A DNA stretch of 64,000 nucleotides from Roseovarius indicus (GCF_008728195.1 NZ_CP031598.1:4960001-5024000); one strand, 5' to 3'. Positions 8,586 to 17,146 are shown, numbered from the stretch's first letter. Translations and numbers: made by a program. The notes: generated from the letters alone by a model not told the origin.

Positions 8586-9151
8586 CCCTGACGCTGCAAA
8601 TTCCCCGGCTGGAGACCCCCCGCCTGATCCTGCGCGCGCCGGAACCGGCCGATTTCGAGCCGCTCTGCGCCTTCCTCACCGACCCGGTCCGCGCCTGGGG
8701 CTTCGGGGTGGAAAAAGACCGCCCGACCGCCTGGCGCTGGTTCGCCGCCAATATCGGCCACTGGGCCCTGCGCGGCTACGGCTATTTCACCATCGAGCTG
8801 AAAGAGACCGGCACCCCCTGCGGCATCTCCGGCATATGGGAACCCGAAGGCTGGCCAGAACCGGAAGTCGGCTGGGTCGTCTATGACGGCTACGAAGGCA
8901 AGGGCATCGCCTTCGAGGCCGCCACCCGCGCCCGCGACTGGGCCTACACCGACCTCGGCCTCACCACGCTCACCTCGAACATCGTGCCCGGCAACGCCCG
9001 CTCGGTCGCGCTGGCCGAACGCATGGGCGCCCATTACGAGCGCACCTACCACAACCCCAACATGGGCGAGGACATGCTCTATCGTCACCCGGGCCCCGCG
9101 GAGCTCGGGATCGAAACCGACAATGACGGCAGCCCGGAGGCCTACGCCTGA
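8582..9151 (+). CDS. GNAT acetyltransferase 2 of 4
   Basis: A 189-residue paralogue of the preceding gene. The opening is IPRLETPRLILRAPEPADF, then GHWALRGYGYFTIE, then VGWVVYDGYEGKGIAFEA (acetyl-CoA loop, about residues 96-113) and VPGNARSVALAERMGA. The start ATG overlaps the preceding stop (ATGA) and its own stop overlaps the next start, so the four genes form a translationally coupled string. Compared with copy 1 it has an extended acidic C-terminal tail. The substrate is unknown. Confidence 0.88.
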   Translation: MTLTLQIPRLETPRLILRAPEPADFEPLCAFLTDPVRAWGFGVEKDRPTAWRWFAANIGHWALRGYGYFTIELKETGTPCGISGIWEPEGWPEPEVGWVVYDGYEGKGIAFEAATRARDWAYTDLGLTTLTSNIVPGNARSVALAERMGAHYERTYHNPNMGEDMLYRHPGPAELGIETDNDGSPEAYA

Positions 9152-9672
9152 TGTCCCTGCCCGCCTCCGTCCCCGTGATCGAAACCGAAGACCTGATCCT
9201 CCGCGGCTATTGCGAGAGGGATTTCGACGCCTTCGCCGACTTTGCCGCCTCCGACCGGTCGCGCTTCGTCGGCGGGCCGCAGCAACGCTATGAAAGCTGG
9301 CGTTCCTTCATGGCCGGCATCGGCCACTGGACATTGCGGGGCTACGGCATGTGGATGCTCGAACACCGCAGCACGGGCCAGGCCGCCGGCCGCGTCGGCG
9401 TGATCTACAATGACGGCTGGCACGAGCCGGAACTGGGCTGGCACATCTACGACGGCTACGAGGGCAAGGGCTATGCCTACCAGGCCTGCCGCGCCGCCCG
9501 CCGCCATGCCGCCGAACATCTCGGCATGAATTCCATCATGTCCTACATCAACCCGTCCAACACCCGCTCGCTGCGCCTGGCCGAACGTCTCGGCTGCTGG
9601 CACGAGCGCGATGTCGAACTGCTGGGCCAGCCCTGCCAGCTCTGGCGCCATCCGACAGAGGAGGGCTGCTGA
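9151..9672 (+). CDS. GNAT acetyltransferase 3 of 4
   Basis: A 173-residue paralogue with VIETEDLILRGYCERDFDAF at the N-terminus, GHWTLRGYGMWMLEHR, the acetyl-CoA loop LGWHIYDGYEGKGYAYQA (about residues 92-109) and INPSNTRSLRLAERLGC. Its start overlaps the stop of copy 2 by one base. An internal ATG eight codons in is less likely. The shared GHW.LRGYGMW block with copy 4 makes these two the closest pair in the array by eye. Confidence 0.88.
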   Translation: MSLPASVPVIETEDLILRGYCERDFDAFADFAASDRSRFVGGPQQRYESWRSFMAGIGHWTLRGYGMWMLEHRSTGQAAGRVGVIYNDGWHEPELGWHIYDGYEGKGYAYQACRAARRHAAEHLGMNSIMSYINPSNTRSLRLAERLGCWHERDVELLGQPCQLWRHPTEEGC

Positions 9673-9673
9673 C

Positions 9674-10279
9674 ATGGCGACCGCGCACATCCCCGCCCTC
9701 GAAACCCGCCGGCTTGTCCTGCGCGGCCCCGAGCCGCAGGACTATCCGAACTTCAAGGCCACTTTCGCCTCGTACCGCTCGCGCTTCATGGGCGGCCCGC
9801 TCAACCCGTATGAGACCTGGATGCTCTACGCCGCCGAAATCGGCCACTGGAACATTCGCGGCTACGGCATGTGGATGATCCACGACAAGAAGAACGACCG
9901 CACCCTCGGCATGGCCGGCGGCTGGTTCCCCGCCGCCTGGCCCGAACGCGAGCTTGCCTGGATCATCTGGCCCGAAGAGGCCGGCCACGGCTACGCGCTC
10001 GAAGCCACGCACCGGGTTCGGAAATACCTCTATGCCGAGCTCGGCTGGGACAACGCGGTCAGCTACATCGACCCCAAGAACCTCGACTCCATCCGCCTCG
10101 CCGAACGTCTGGGTGCGGTCAAGGACCCGTCCGCCGCCACCATCGACGGCAACGACGCGGTCTACCGCCACCCCAGCCCCGAGCGGCTGAAATCCGGCCA
10201 GATCCTCGACGGGATCGAACTGGAAATCGAGCATTACTGCGACCCGCTCTTCAAACCGAAGGGGATGCCCATTGACTGA
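9674..10279 (+). CDS. GNAT acetyltransferase 4 of 4
   Basis: A 201-residue paralogue with IPALETRRLVLRGPEPQDY, GHWNIRGYGMWMIHDK, LAWIIWPEEAGHGYALEA and IDPKNLDSIRLAERLGA. The acetyl-CoA loop is altered relative to the other three: the E.G.G core is replaced by PEEAGHGYA, and a longer C-terminus (about 30 extra residues) contains LKSGQILDGIELEIEHYCD. The start one base after the previous stop is preceded by gaggagggctg, a good RBS. It overlaps the chorismate mutase start by 8 bases. Confidence 0.86.
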   Translation: MATAHIPALETRRLVLRGPEPQDYPNFKATFASYRSRFMGGPLNPYETWMLYAAEIGHWNIRGYGMWMIHDKKNDRTLGMAGGWFPAAWPERELAWIIWPEEAGHGYALEATHRVRKYLYAELGWDNAVSYIDPKNLDSIRLAERLGAVKDPSAATIDGNDAVYRHPSPERLKSGQILDGIELEIEHYCDPLFKPKGMPID

Positions 10280-10568
10280 CGCGACCACACGCGCCGCCAC
10301 GCTGCTGAAGGAACACCGCGAGAGCATCGACAGGCTCGACGCGATCCTCGTCTACACGCTCGGCGAGCGCTTCAAACACACCCAGGCCGTGGGCAAGCTC
10401 AAGGCCGAACATGACCTTCCCCCGTCCGATCCGGCCCGCGAAGAGGCCCAGATCGCACGGCTCGAAGACCTGGCGACCCAGGCCGATCTCGACCCGGATT
10501 TCGCCAAGAAGTTCCTGAACTTCATCATCGCCGAGGTGATCCGGCATCACCAGCAACACCAATCGTAG
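10272..10568 (+). CDS. Chorismate mutase, AroQ type
   Basis: A 98-residue all-helical monofunctional chorismate mutase, which rearranges chorismate to prephenate for phenylalanine and tyrosine synthesis. The helix-1 signature RESIDRLDAILVYTLGERF (about residues 17-35), the following VGKLKAEHDL and the last helix FLNFIIAEVIRHHQQHQ fit the AroQ fold. The start codon appears to be TTG at 10272, preceded by aagggga, since no in-frame ATG is nearby. It overlaps the last GNAT gene and precedes rpsP, an order common in Rhodobacterales. Confidence 0.88.
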   Translation: MTDATTRAATLLKEHRESIDRLDAILVYTLGERFKHTQAVGKLKAEHDLPPSDPAREEAQIARLEDLATQADLDPDFAKKFLNFIIAEVIRHHQQHQS

Positions 10569-10600
10569 GGTGGGCACGCCCCACCAAACCAACGCCATTC
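10569..10600 (+). terminator. GGTGGG hairpin between chorismate mutase and rpsP
   Basis: Right after the chorismate mutase stop is ggtggg/cccacc (10569-10574 with 10580-10585) with a small loop. It is not followed by a clear T-run, so it may be a weak attenuator or processing site rather than a true terminator. It carries the short motif gtagggtg that also occurs at about 16271 and 29788. Confidence 0.4.
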
Positions 10601-10616
10601 AAAAGGAGAAATCGCA

Positions 10617-11033
10617 ATGGCCATGAAAATCCGCCTGTCCCGTGGTGGCAGCAAGAAACGCCCCTTCTACAGCATCGTGGCTGCCGACAGCCGCATGCCG
10701 CGTGACGGCCGCTTCATCGAGAAGCTGGGCACCTACAACCCGCTTCTGCCGAAAGACAGCGAAGACCGCGTCAAGATGAACGTCGAGCGCATCCAGCACT
10801 GGATGGATCACGGCGCCCAGCCGTCCGATCGCGTTGCGCGCTTCCTCGAGAACGCCGGCGTGCTCGACAAGAAAGAGCGCTCGAACCCGAAGAAGGGCAC
10901 CCCGGGCCAGAAAGCCCAGGACCGCGCCGAGGAGAAGGCCGAGAAAGCCAAGGCCGCCGCCGAAGCCGCCAATGCCCCGGCCGAGGAAGCCCCGGCAGAA
11001 GAGACCGCTTCCGAAGAGGCGACCGAAGAGTAA
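10617..11033 (+). CDS. rpsP: 30S ribosomal protein S16
   Basis: A 138-residue S16, a small-subunit assembly protein. The conserved N-terminus [20 protein letters not shown] and [16 protein letters not shown] are clear. After about residue 85 comes a Lys/Glu/Ala-rich low-complexity tail ending [16 protein letters not shown], longer than in E. coli and common in alphaproteobacteria. The RBS aaaggag lies eight bases upstream; a second ATG two codons in is an alternative start. It heads the rpsP-bluB-rimM segment. Confidence 0.97.
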   Translation: MAMKIRLSRGGSKKRPFYSIVAADSRMPRDGRFIEKLGTYNPLLPKDSEDRVKMNVERIQHWMDHGAQPSDRVARFLENAGVLDKKERSNPKKGTPGQKAQDRAEEKAEKAKAAAEAANAPAEEAPAEETASEEATEE

Positions 11034-11050
11034 GACGGGCACACGCTGGA

Positions 11051-11680
11051 ATGTCGCGGTTCACATCAGACTTCCAGTCCGGCCTGATCGACCTGATGCG
11101 GTGGCGGCGCGACGTGCGCCGCTTCCGCACCGATCCGGTGGACGAGGCGCTGCTGCGGCAGTGCCTCGACACCTTTCTTTACGCCCCCTCCGTGGGGCTG
11201 TCCGAGCCATGGCGCATCGTCCGGCTCGACAGCGACACCGCACGCGCGGCGGCCCTCGCCAATTTCCGCGAAACCAACGCAAAGGCGCTCGACGGTTATT
11301 CCGGTGAGAAGGCGAAGCTCTACAGCACCCTCAAGCTCACCGGCATGCAGGAGGCGCCCGTACAGCTCGCCATCTTCTGCGACACCGCGACCGGAAAGGG
11401 CGCCGGTCTCGGCGTGCTTTCCATGCCCGAGATGCGGCAGTATTCCGTGGTCGCCGCCATCACCCAGTTCTGGCTCTATGCAAGGGCACAGGGCCTCGGC
11501 GTCGGCTGGGTCTCGATCCTCGACCCCGCCCGCCTCCGCCGCGACCTCGAGGTGCCGGAAGGCTGGAAACTGGTGGCCTATCTCTGTGTCGGCTGGCCCG
11601 AGGCCGTCTCCGACACCCCTGAACTCGAACATGCCGGGTGGGAAGACCGCCGCGGCTCGCTCCCTCTGGAGGTGCGCTGA
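11051..11680 (+). CDS. bluB: 5,6-dimethylbenzimidazole synthase BluB
   Basis: The 209-residue flavin enzyme of the nitroreductase fold uses FMNH2 and O2 to fragment flavin into 5,6-dimethylbenzimidazole, the lower ligand of vitamin B12. The BluB-type opening [15 protein letters not shown] at about residues 15-29, [11 protein letters not shown], and [12 protein letters not shown] with LCVGWPE near the end distinguish it from ordinary nitroreductases. It sits between rpsP and rimM and overlaps the rimM start (TGATG), so it is translated with ribosome-maturation genes. That linkage is positional and its meaning is unclear. Confidence 0.9.
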   Translation: MSRFTSDFQSGLIDLMRWRRDVRRFRTDPVDEALLRQCLDTFLYAPSVGLSEPWRIVRLDSDTARAAALANFRETNAKALDGYSGEKAKLYSTLKLTGMQEAPVQLAIFCDTATGKGAGLGVLSMPEMRQYSVVAAITQFWLYARAQGLGVGWVSILDPARLRRDLEVPEGWKLVAYLCVGWPEAVSDTPELEHAGWEDRRGSLPLEVR

Positions 11681-12201
11681 TGGAAGACCGTGTCTGCCTC
11701 GGGGCCATCGCCGGCGCCTTCGGCGTCAAGGGCGAGGTCCGGCTGAAAAGCTTCACCGCCGAACCGGATGACGTTGCCGCCTATGGCGCGCTCGAAACCG
11801 AAGACGGCAAGAAAAGCTTCGAGATCACCCTGACGGGCCAGACCAAGAACGGCCTCACCGCCCGCCTCTCGGGCGTGGCCACCAAGGAACAGGCCGACGA
11901 CCTGCGCGGCACACGCCTCTATGTCGACCGCACCCGCCTGCCCGAGCCCGAGGAGGACGAGTTCTACCATGCCGACCTGATCGGCCTCGACGCCTACGAC
12001 ACCGGCGGCACGCATCTCGGCACCGTCAAGGCGGTTCACAACCACGGTGCCACCGACCTGCTCGAGCTGCGCCTGCCGAATTCCTCCGCCACGGTCCTGC
12101 TGCCATTCACTCTTGAAGCCGTGCCCACGGTCGATCTTGCCTCCGGCCGCATCGTCGCCGACCCGCCCGAGGGGCTTTTCCCCGACGATGCCAAAAGCTG
12201 A
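11680..12201 (+). CDS. rimM: 16S rRNA processing protein RimM
   Basis: A 173-residue 30S maturation factor that binds S19 during assembly of the small-subunit head. The N-terminal RimM domain begins [20 protein letters not shown]. The C-terminal PRC-barrel includes [17 protein letters not shown] and the typical [14 protein letters not shown]. The start overlaps the bluB stop. The conventional operon is rpsP-rimM-trmD-rplS; here bluB is inserted before it and a DUF1328 gene after it. Confidence 0.95.
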   Translation: MEDRVCLGAIAGAFGVKGEVRLKSFTAEPDDVAAYGALETEDGKKSFEITLTGQTKNGLTARLSGVATKEQADDLRGTRLYVDRTRLPEPEEDEFYHADLIGLDAYDTGGTHLGTVKAVHNHGATDLLELRLPNSSATVLLPFTLEAVPTVDLASGRIVADPPEGLFPDDAKS

Positions 12202-12296
12202 TCGCGTACAAGACACGCGGAACCAGACGCAGCACCTGACGTTGTCCCTCAGACGCCGCCCAATCCCCGCGCGGTCAACTGAAAGGAACGTCCCCA

Positions 12297-12455
12297 ATGC
12301 TCGAATGGATTCTCATCCTCCTCGCCATCGCCGCCATCGCCGCCATGCTGGGCTTCGGCCGCCTGTCCGGCATCGCCCTGTCGGGCGCCAAGATCCTCAT
12401 CATCGTCGCGCTGGTGCTCTTCCTGCTCTTCGCGATCGGCGTCATAGCCCTCTGA
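12297..12455 (+). CDS. DUF1328 (YtjA-family) small membrane protein
   Basis: A 52-residue protein made of two hydrophobic helices, with MLEWILILLAIAAIAAMLGF at the start and GAKILIIVALVLFLLFAIGV at the end, separated by GRLSGIALS. The W near the start, GF and the IAK/GAKIL element match DUF1328 (YtjA) proteins found in the inner membrane of many proteobacteria. The function is unknown. An RBS (aaagga) lies 10 bases upstream. It fits between rimM and trmD and is easily missed because of its size. Confidence 0.85.
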   Translation: MLEWILILLAIAAIAAMLGFGRLSGIALSGAKILIIVALVLFLLFAIGVIAL

Positions 12456-12538
12456 CGAGGGCCCAAGGCCTTCGGGCCGGGGCCGGTCACGACGAATGCG
12501 CTTGACCGCCCCGGCCCGTCCCCCCCAAAAGACAGGCC

Positions 12539-13342
12539 ATGTCTGACCAGCCCCGCTCCCATGGCCGCAAATCCATCACCGCCTCGCTTCAACCGCGCAG
12601 CCTGATGGATCACAACCCCCGCCTCGCCGGGGTGTGGACCGCCCATATCATCACGCTGTTCCCCGAAGCCTTCCCCGGCGTGCTGGGCGAAAGCCTGACG
12701 GGCCGCGCGTTGAAAGACCGGCTCTGGGCGCTGGAAACCACCCCCCTGCGCGAATTCGGCGAAGGCCGCCACCGCAATGTCGACGACACGCCCGCCGGCG
12801 GCGGTGCCGGCATGGTCATGCGCGCCGACGTCATGTCCCGCGCCATTGAGGCCGCCACCGCCGGCGCGCCCCCCGCACGCCCCCTCCTCTACCTCAGCCC
12901 CCGCGGCCGCCGCTTCGATCAGGCCATGGCCCAGCACCTCTCCGAAGGCCCCGGCATGACCATGATCTGCGGCCGCTTCGAAGGGCTCGACGAGCGCGTG
13001 ATAGACCACTACGGCATCACCGAGGTCTCCCTCGGCGACTTCGTCCTCACCGGCGGAGAAATCGCGGCACAGGCCATGATCGACGCCAGCGTCCGCCTCC
13101 TGCCCGGCGTGCTCGGGAATGCCGCCTCGACCGAAGAGGAAAGCTTCACCTCCGGCCTTCTGGAACACCCGCAATACACTCGCCCCGCCGAATGGAACGG
13201 CCGCGCCATCCCCGAGGTGCTCCTCTCCGGCAACCACGCGAAAATAGCCGAGTGGCGGCAGGCACAGGCCGAGGCCCTCACCCGCGCCCGCCGCCCCGAC
13301 CTCTGGCAGGCCTACACCGCCAAGCGCGACAAAGGGGCCTAG
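12539..13342 (+). CDS. trmD: tRNA (guanine-37-N1)-methyltransferase TrmD
   Basis: A 267-residue knotted SPOUT methyltransferase that makes m1G37 in tRNAs reading CNN/GNN codons and prevents frameshifting. Visible features are ITLFPEAFPGVLGESLTGRA, the GGGAGMVM block, and the trefoil-knot region with CGRFEGLDERV and SLGDFVLTGGE. The conserved EHPQYTRPAEWNGRAIPEVL follows. About 30 extra residues precede the usual N-terminus; the start at 12539 is the upstream ATG, and ATG 12605 (MDHNPRL) is an alternative. Confidence 0.95.
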   Translation: MSDQPRSHGRKSITASLQPRSLMDHNPRLAGVWTAHIITLFPEAFPGVLGESLTGRALKDRLWALETTPLREFGEGRHRNVDDTPAGGGAGMVMRADVMSRAIEAATAGAPPARPLLYLSPRGRRFDQAMAQHLSEGPGMTMICGRFEGLDERVIDHYGITEVSLGDFVLTGGEIAAQAMIDASVRLLPGVLGNAASTEEESFTSGLLEHPQYTRPAEWNGRAIPEVLLSGNHAKIAEWRQAQAEALTRARRPDLWQAYTAKRDKGA

Positions 13343-13411
13343 CACGTCCCTCTCGCCAAGCGGTCCGGCTGCGCCTATCTTGAACGATGCAATCGGCAAG
13401 GGAGGGATGGC

Positions 13412-14818
13412 ATGTATCGCAGAACACTACTCAAGGGCGCCCTCGCCGCGGGCTTTCTCCCCGCGCTGCCCCGCCTCGCCACCGCCAACCCCCTCACCCT
13501 CACCGCCGCCCCGGGCGAGGCGCCCCTCGTCGTCCCCGACGGCCCGGCCACCAAGGCATGGCTCTACAACGCCACCGCCCCCGGCCCTGTCCTCCGCGCG
13601 CGGCAAGGCGACACCCTCAACATCACGGTCCAGAACGACCTGCCCGAACCCACCACCGTCCACTGGCACGGCCTCCGCGTGCCGGTCGCCCAAGACGGCA
13701 TGCCCTTCCTCAGCCAAGACCCCATCGCCCCCGGCGCCAGCTTCGACTACGAACTTCCCCTCCATGACGCCGGCACCTTCTGGTACCACCCCCACGTCAA
13801 CAGCTCCGAACAGGTCGGCCGCGGCCTGCACGGCCTGCTGATCGTCGAGGACCCCCCCGAAATCGCCGCCCGCCTCCAGGCCGACCGCGAGATCGCCTGG
13901 GCCATCGACGACTGGCGCCTCGACCAGCAGGCCCAGATCGCCCCCTTCGGCAACCGCCACGATCAAAGCCACGGCGGCCGCACCGGCAACGTGCTCACCG
14001 TCAACGGCACCTACCTGACACGCACCCCTGTCCGCTCCGGCGAACGTATCCGCCTGCGCATCTGCAACGTGTCGAACGCCCAGAACTTCCACCTCAACTT
14101 CGCCCCCTTCGACCCGTGGCTCATCGCCCTCGACGGCCACCCGGTCACGCCACAGAAACTTGGCGACACCGGCGTCTGGCTCGGCGCCGGCCAGCGCGCC
14201 GACCTGATCCTCGATATCGACGTGCCCCCCGGCACCCCCGCCCGCGTGATCGACGACGCCTACGGCCCCGACCGCGCCTTCGAGGTGATGACGTGGCAGG
14301 TCTCCGAAGACCCGCCCCTCCGCGACACGCCTCTCGGCCCGCCCGAGGCCCTGCCCCCCAACCCGGTCGCCGACCCCGACCTCGCCAATGCCGAAACCCA
14401 CAAACTCACCTTCGATGGCGGCGCCATGGGCGGCATGGCCGAGGCGATGATGGAGGGCCGCATGCTCTCCATTAAGGAACTGGTCGAAGCCGGCCGCTTC
14501 TGGTCGATCAACGGCTCCGTCCCCACCCGCCTCCACGAAACCGAGCCGCTCCTCAAGCTCGCCAAAGGAAAAACCCACCGCATCACGCTGGAGAACCGCA
14601 CCCGCTGGCCCCACCCCATCCACCTCCACGGTCACAGCTTCCGCTTCACCGATCCCCGCGCCGGCAACATCGCCACCTTCCGCGACACCGCCCTCCTGAT
14701 GCCGGGTGAGACCACCGAGATCGCCCTCGTCGCCGACAACCCCGGCAAGTGGATGCTCCATTGCCACATCCTCGAACACCAGGCCTCCGGCATGATGGGC
14801 GTCGTCGAGGTCGCCTGA
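13412..14818 (+). CDS. Periplasmic multicopper oxidase (CueO/CopA-like), Tat signal
   Basis: A 468-residue oxidase with an N-terminal twin-arginine signal (YRRTLLKGALAAGFLPALP), so it is exported folded. Copper-binding motifs are HWHG (84-87), WYHPHV near residue 128, HPIHLHGHSF near residue 405, and HCHILEH (450-456) with a Met five residues beyond as a likely type-1 axial ligand. A Met-rich loop (GGAMGGMAEAMMEGRM) before the last domain resembles the cuprous oxidase loop of CueO. It probably oxidises Cu(I) or phenolics. It lies between trmD and rplS with no apparent functional tie. Confidence 0.88.
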   Translation: MYRRTLLKGALAAGFLPALPRLATANPLTLTAAPGEAPLVVPDGPATKAWLYNATAPGPVLRARQGDTLNITVQNDLPEPTTVHWHGLRVPVAQDGMPFLSQDPIAPGASFDYELPLHDAGTFWYHPHVNSSEQVGRGLHGLLIVEDPPEIAARLQADREIAWAIDDWRLDQQAQIAPFGNRHDQSHGGRTGNVLTVNGTYLTRTPVRSGERIRLRICNVSNAQNFHLNFAPFDPWLIALDGHPVTPQKLGDTGVWLGAGQRADLILDIDVPPGTPARVIDDAYGPDRAFEVMTWQVSEDPPLRDTPLGPPEALPPNPVADPDLANAETHKLTFDGGAMGGMAEAMMEGRMLSIKELVEAGRFWSINGSVPTRLHETEPLLKLAKGKTHRITLENRTRWPHPIHLHGHSFRFTDPRAGNIATFRDTALLMPGETTEIALVADNPGKWMLHCHILEHQASGMMGVVEVA

Positions 14819-14894
14819 CGGGCCCCGTCCCACCTGTGCCGCGCAAGGGGAATCGGCTATCCTGCCCCGGTTCATGCACGAGGAGACGCACGCC

Positions 14895-15203
14895 ATGGCC
14901 CTGTCCCTTCAGGTCATCTACCCCAACACCCCCGGCACAAGCTTCGACATGGAGTATTACCTCGACACCCACATGTCGCTGGTCGACAAGCATATGGGCC
15001 CCCACCTCGCGTCCTCGCTGGTCACCCGTGGCGTCCCCGGCGGCCCCGACACGCCGCCGCCCTTTCACGCCATCGCCACGTTCACCTTCGCCGACAAGGC
15101 GGCGATGGAGGCCGCCATGTCCAGCTCCCAGCCGCTCCTTGCGGACATCCCCAATTTCACCGACACGGCGCCGCAGATGCTGATCGGCGAAGTGGTCGCC
15201 TGA
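14895..15203 (+). CDS. EthD-domain protein
   Basis: A 102-residue ferredoxin-like-fold protein of the EthD family, which was named from ethyl tert-butyl ether degradation clusters but is widely found with unknown roles. Typical elements are LQVIYPNTPGTSFDMEYYLD and HMSLVDKHMGPHL (YY...H.PL-like block), then FHAIATFTFADKAAMEAAM. The start MALSL was chosen because gaggaga lies about 10 bases upstream; ATG 14874 is also in frame. It follows the multicopper oxidase in the same direction. Confidence 0.8.
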   Translation: MALSLQVIYPNTPGTSFDMEYYLDTHMSLVDKHMGPHLASSLVTRGVPGGPDTPPPFHAIATFTFADKAAMEAAMSSSQPLLADIPNFTDTAPQMLIGEVVA

Positions 15204-15204
15204 C

Positions 15205-15236
15205 AGGGCCGCCCCGGCGCCCCAAGGCCCTTTTTT
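15205..15236 (+). terminator. Probable intrinsic terminator after the EthD gene
   Basis: agggcc (15205-15210) pairs with ggccct (15226-15231) around a GC-rich loop and merges into a run of six T at 15231-15236. It would end the trmD-oxidase-EthD transcript and separate it from rplS. Confidence 0.6.
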
Positions 15237-15511
15237 CCTTGAATTTGCGCACCGAACCTGATTTACCGCGCCCATTCCGAGCCAGCGTCGGCGTGCGTGA
15301 TTCCCGTTTTTCTTCTGATGGGACCGTCCCCGCGCCATTTTCGCTATTTCGGACAAGCCCTTGAGGGCACCGAACAAGACAAGACGACCTGATCTCTGGC
15401 GGGCGCCCCCGGCATGACCGGCACGGCGGACCCGGACGAAGACCAAGAGCTCTGAGGACGCGAGACACCTTTGCGGATCAAACCGCAAGCACAATTCAGG
15501 AGTTTGAAGCG
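15237..15511 (+). promoter_or_regulatory. Long untranslated leader/promoter region of rplS
   Basis: About 275 bases with no gene. Just before the rplS RBS (aggag at about 15498) there is a hairpin ttgcgg/ccgcaa (15471-15476 with 15483-15488), a position suited to translational feedback by a ribosomal protein. No recognisable L19 leader family could be confirmed by eye. A promoter for rplS-rpmE must lie here because a terminator precedes it. Confidence 0.45.
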
Positions 15512-15916
15512 ATGGATATTATCGCTCAGATCGAGGCGGAACAGATCGCCGAACTCGGGAAAGACATTCCCGACTTCAAGGCAGGCGACACCGTCCGCGT
15601 CGGTTTCAAGGTTACGGAAGGCACCCGCACCCGGGTGCAGAACTTCGAAGGCGTCTGCATCAGCCGCAAGAACGGCGACGGCATTGCCGGAAGCTTCACC
15701 ATCCGCAAGATTTCCTTCGGTGAAGGCGTGGAACGGATCTTCCCGCTCTACTCGACCAACATCGACAACATCGCCGTGATCCGTCGCGGCCGCGTTCGCC
15801 GCGCCAAGCTGTACTACCTGCGCGCACGCCGGGGCAAATCGGCCCGGATCGCCGAGGATTCGAACTACAAGCCCAAGGACGACGGCAAGAAACCCGTGCA
15901 AGGATCGGCGACATGA
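15512..15916 (+). CDS. rplS: 50S ribosomal protein L19
   Basis: A 134-residue large-subunit protein lying at the 30S-50S interface. The conserved [51 protein letters not shown] and [20 protein letters not shown] leave no doubt. The C-terminal tail beyond KSARIAE is an alphaproteobacterial extension. It overlaps rpmE by four bases. It is separated from trmD by the oxidase and EthD genes, unlike the classic compact operon. Confidence 0.97.
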   Translation: MDIIAQIEAEQIAELGKDIPDFKAGDTVRVGFKVTEGTRTRVQNFEGVCISRKNGDGIAGSFTIRKISFGEGVERIFPLYSTNIDNIAVIRRGRVRRAKLYYLRARRGKSARIAEDSNYKPKDDGKKPVQGSAT

Positions 15917-16134
15917 AAAAAGACATCCACCCCGATTACCACTTCATCGAAGTCAAGATGACCGACGGCACCGTCGTGACCATGCGCTCGACCTACGGCG
16001 CCGAGGGTGACAGCCTCTCGCTCGACATCGACCCCTCGGCCCACCCGGCCTGGACGGGCGGTGGCCACCGCCTGACCGACGCAGGCGGCCGCGTGTCGAA
16101 GTTCAAAAACAAATACGCAGGTCTCGGCTTCTGA
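15913..16134 (+). CDS. rpmE: 50S ribosomal protein L31
   Basis: A 73-residue L31. [20 protein letters not shown] at the start and [16 protein letters not shown] at the end are characteristic. The CxxC zinc pair of the zinc-binding L31 form is absent, so this is the cysteine-free type. The start overlaps the rplS stop (ATGA), and a strong terminator follows. Confidence 0.95.
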   Translation: MKKDIHPDYHFIEVKMTDGTVVTMRSTYGAEGDSLSLDIDPSAHPAWTGGGHRLTDAGGRVSKFKNKYAGLGF

Positions 16135-16160
16135 TCGACGCCCTGCATTCTGCACCACGA

Positions 16161-16187
16161 AACGCCGCTCCCCCGGGGCGGCGTTTT
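16161..16187 (+). terminator. Intrinsic terminator after rpmE
   Basis: A perfect stem aacgccgc/gcggcgtt (16161-16168 with 16178-16185) with loop tcccccggg runs straight into TTTT. It ends the rplS-rpmE transcript. Confidence 0.85.
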
Positions 16188-16326
16188 CGATTCCGGCCCC
16201 ACCTGATGCAACCGCGCCAGTACCTTGCGACAACTGCGCGAAGCTCTCTTTCAAATCGCTGGCGCCAACGGTAGGGTGCGCAAAAATTCGCGCATAAAAT
16301 CAGCGCAGAACGAGGGTTACGGAAAC

Positions 16327-17136
16327 ATGGCGCATATCATCGTCGTGGGGAACGAAAAGGGCGGTGCGGGCAAGTCGACCGTCTCGATGCACGTGGCCAC
16401 GGCGCTGGCCCGGCTGGGCCACAATGTCAGCACGCTCGATCTCGACCTGCGTCAGAAGACGCTTGGCACCTACATCGGCAACCGCGACCGCTTTCTCGAA
16501 AAATCCGGGCTCGACCTGCCGTCGCCCGCCTATCGCGAGCTGCCCGAGGTCGACCAGTCCTCGCTCCAGCCGGGCGAGAACATCTATGACCGCCGCCTCT
16601 CCGCCGCGGTGGCCGAGCTTGAACCCGACAGCGACTTCATCCTGATCGACTGCCCCGGCTCGCACACCCGCCTCAGCCAGGTCGCCCACTCGCTGGCCGA
16701 CACCCTGATCACGCCCCTGAACGACAGCTTCATCGATTTCGACCTGCTCGCCCATGTCGATGCCGACGGCATGAAGATCCTCGGCCCCTCGGTCTATTCC
16801 GAAATGGTCTGGAACGCCCGTCAGCTGCGCGCCCAGGCCGGGCTCCGGCCGATCGACTGGGTCGTGGTCCGCAACCGCCTCGGCGCGCAACAGATGGTCA
16901 ACAAGGAAAAGATGGGCGCGGCGCTCGACAACCTCGCCAAGCGCATCGGCTTCCGCACCGCCCCGGGCTTCAACGAGCGCGTCATCTTCCGCGAGCTTTT
17001 CCCCCGCGGCCTCACCCTGCTCGACCTCAAGGATATCGGGGTAAAACAGCTCAACATCTCCAACGTCGCCGCACGGCAGGAACTCCGCGACCTGATCAAG
17101 GCGCTGAACCTCCCCGGCGTCGAGGTCGATTTCTAG
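16327..17136 (+). CDS. mipZ: Division-plane positioning ATPase MipZ (ParA family)
   Basis: A 269-residue ParA-type ATPase. The deviant Walker A GNEKGGAGKST is at residues 8-18, followed by LDLDLRQKTLGTYIGNR and the switch II region LIDCPGSHTRLSQ. In Caulobacter MipZ forms a polar gradient with ParB and blocks FtsZ polymerisation away from midcell. The FNERVIFRELFPRGLTLLDL block near residues 217-236 is MipZ-specific rather than ParA-specific. The start MAHIIVV has ggaaac upstream; longer frames upstream look non-coding. Confidence 0.92.
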   Translation: MAHIIVVGNEKGGAGKSTVSMHVATALARLGHNVSTLDLDLRQKTLGTYIGNRDRFLEKSGLDLPSPAYRELPEVDQSSLQPGENIYDRRLSAAVAELEPDSDFILIDCPGSHTRLSQVAHSLADTLITPLNDSFIDFDLLAHVDADGMKILGPSVYSEMVWNARQLRAQAGLRPIDWVVVRNRLGAQQMVNKEKMGAALDNLAKRIGFRTAPGFNERVIFRELFPRGLTLLDLKDIGVKQLNISNVAARQELRDLIKALNLPGVEVDF

Positions 17137-17146
17137 GCGCGACGCC

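Noticed and set aside
8582..9151. GST at 48982 as the missing maleylacetoacetate isomerase, and GNAT 2 as an aminoglycoside acetyltransferase
   Set aside because: No zeta-class GST signature (SSCSxR-like) was seen in the GST, and the GNAT carries only generic RimJ-like motifs; specific drug resistance cannot be supported.
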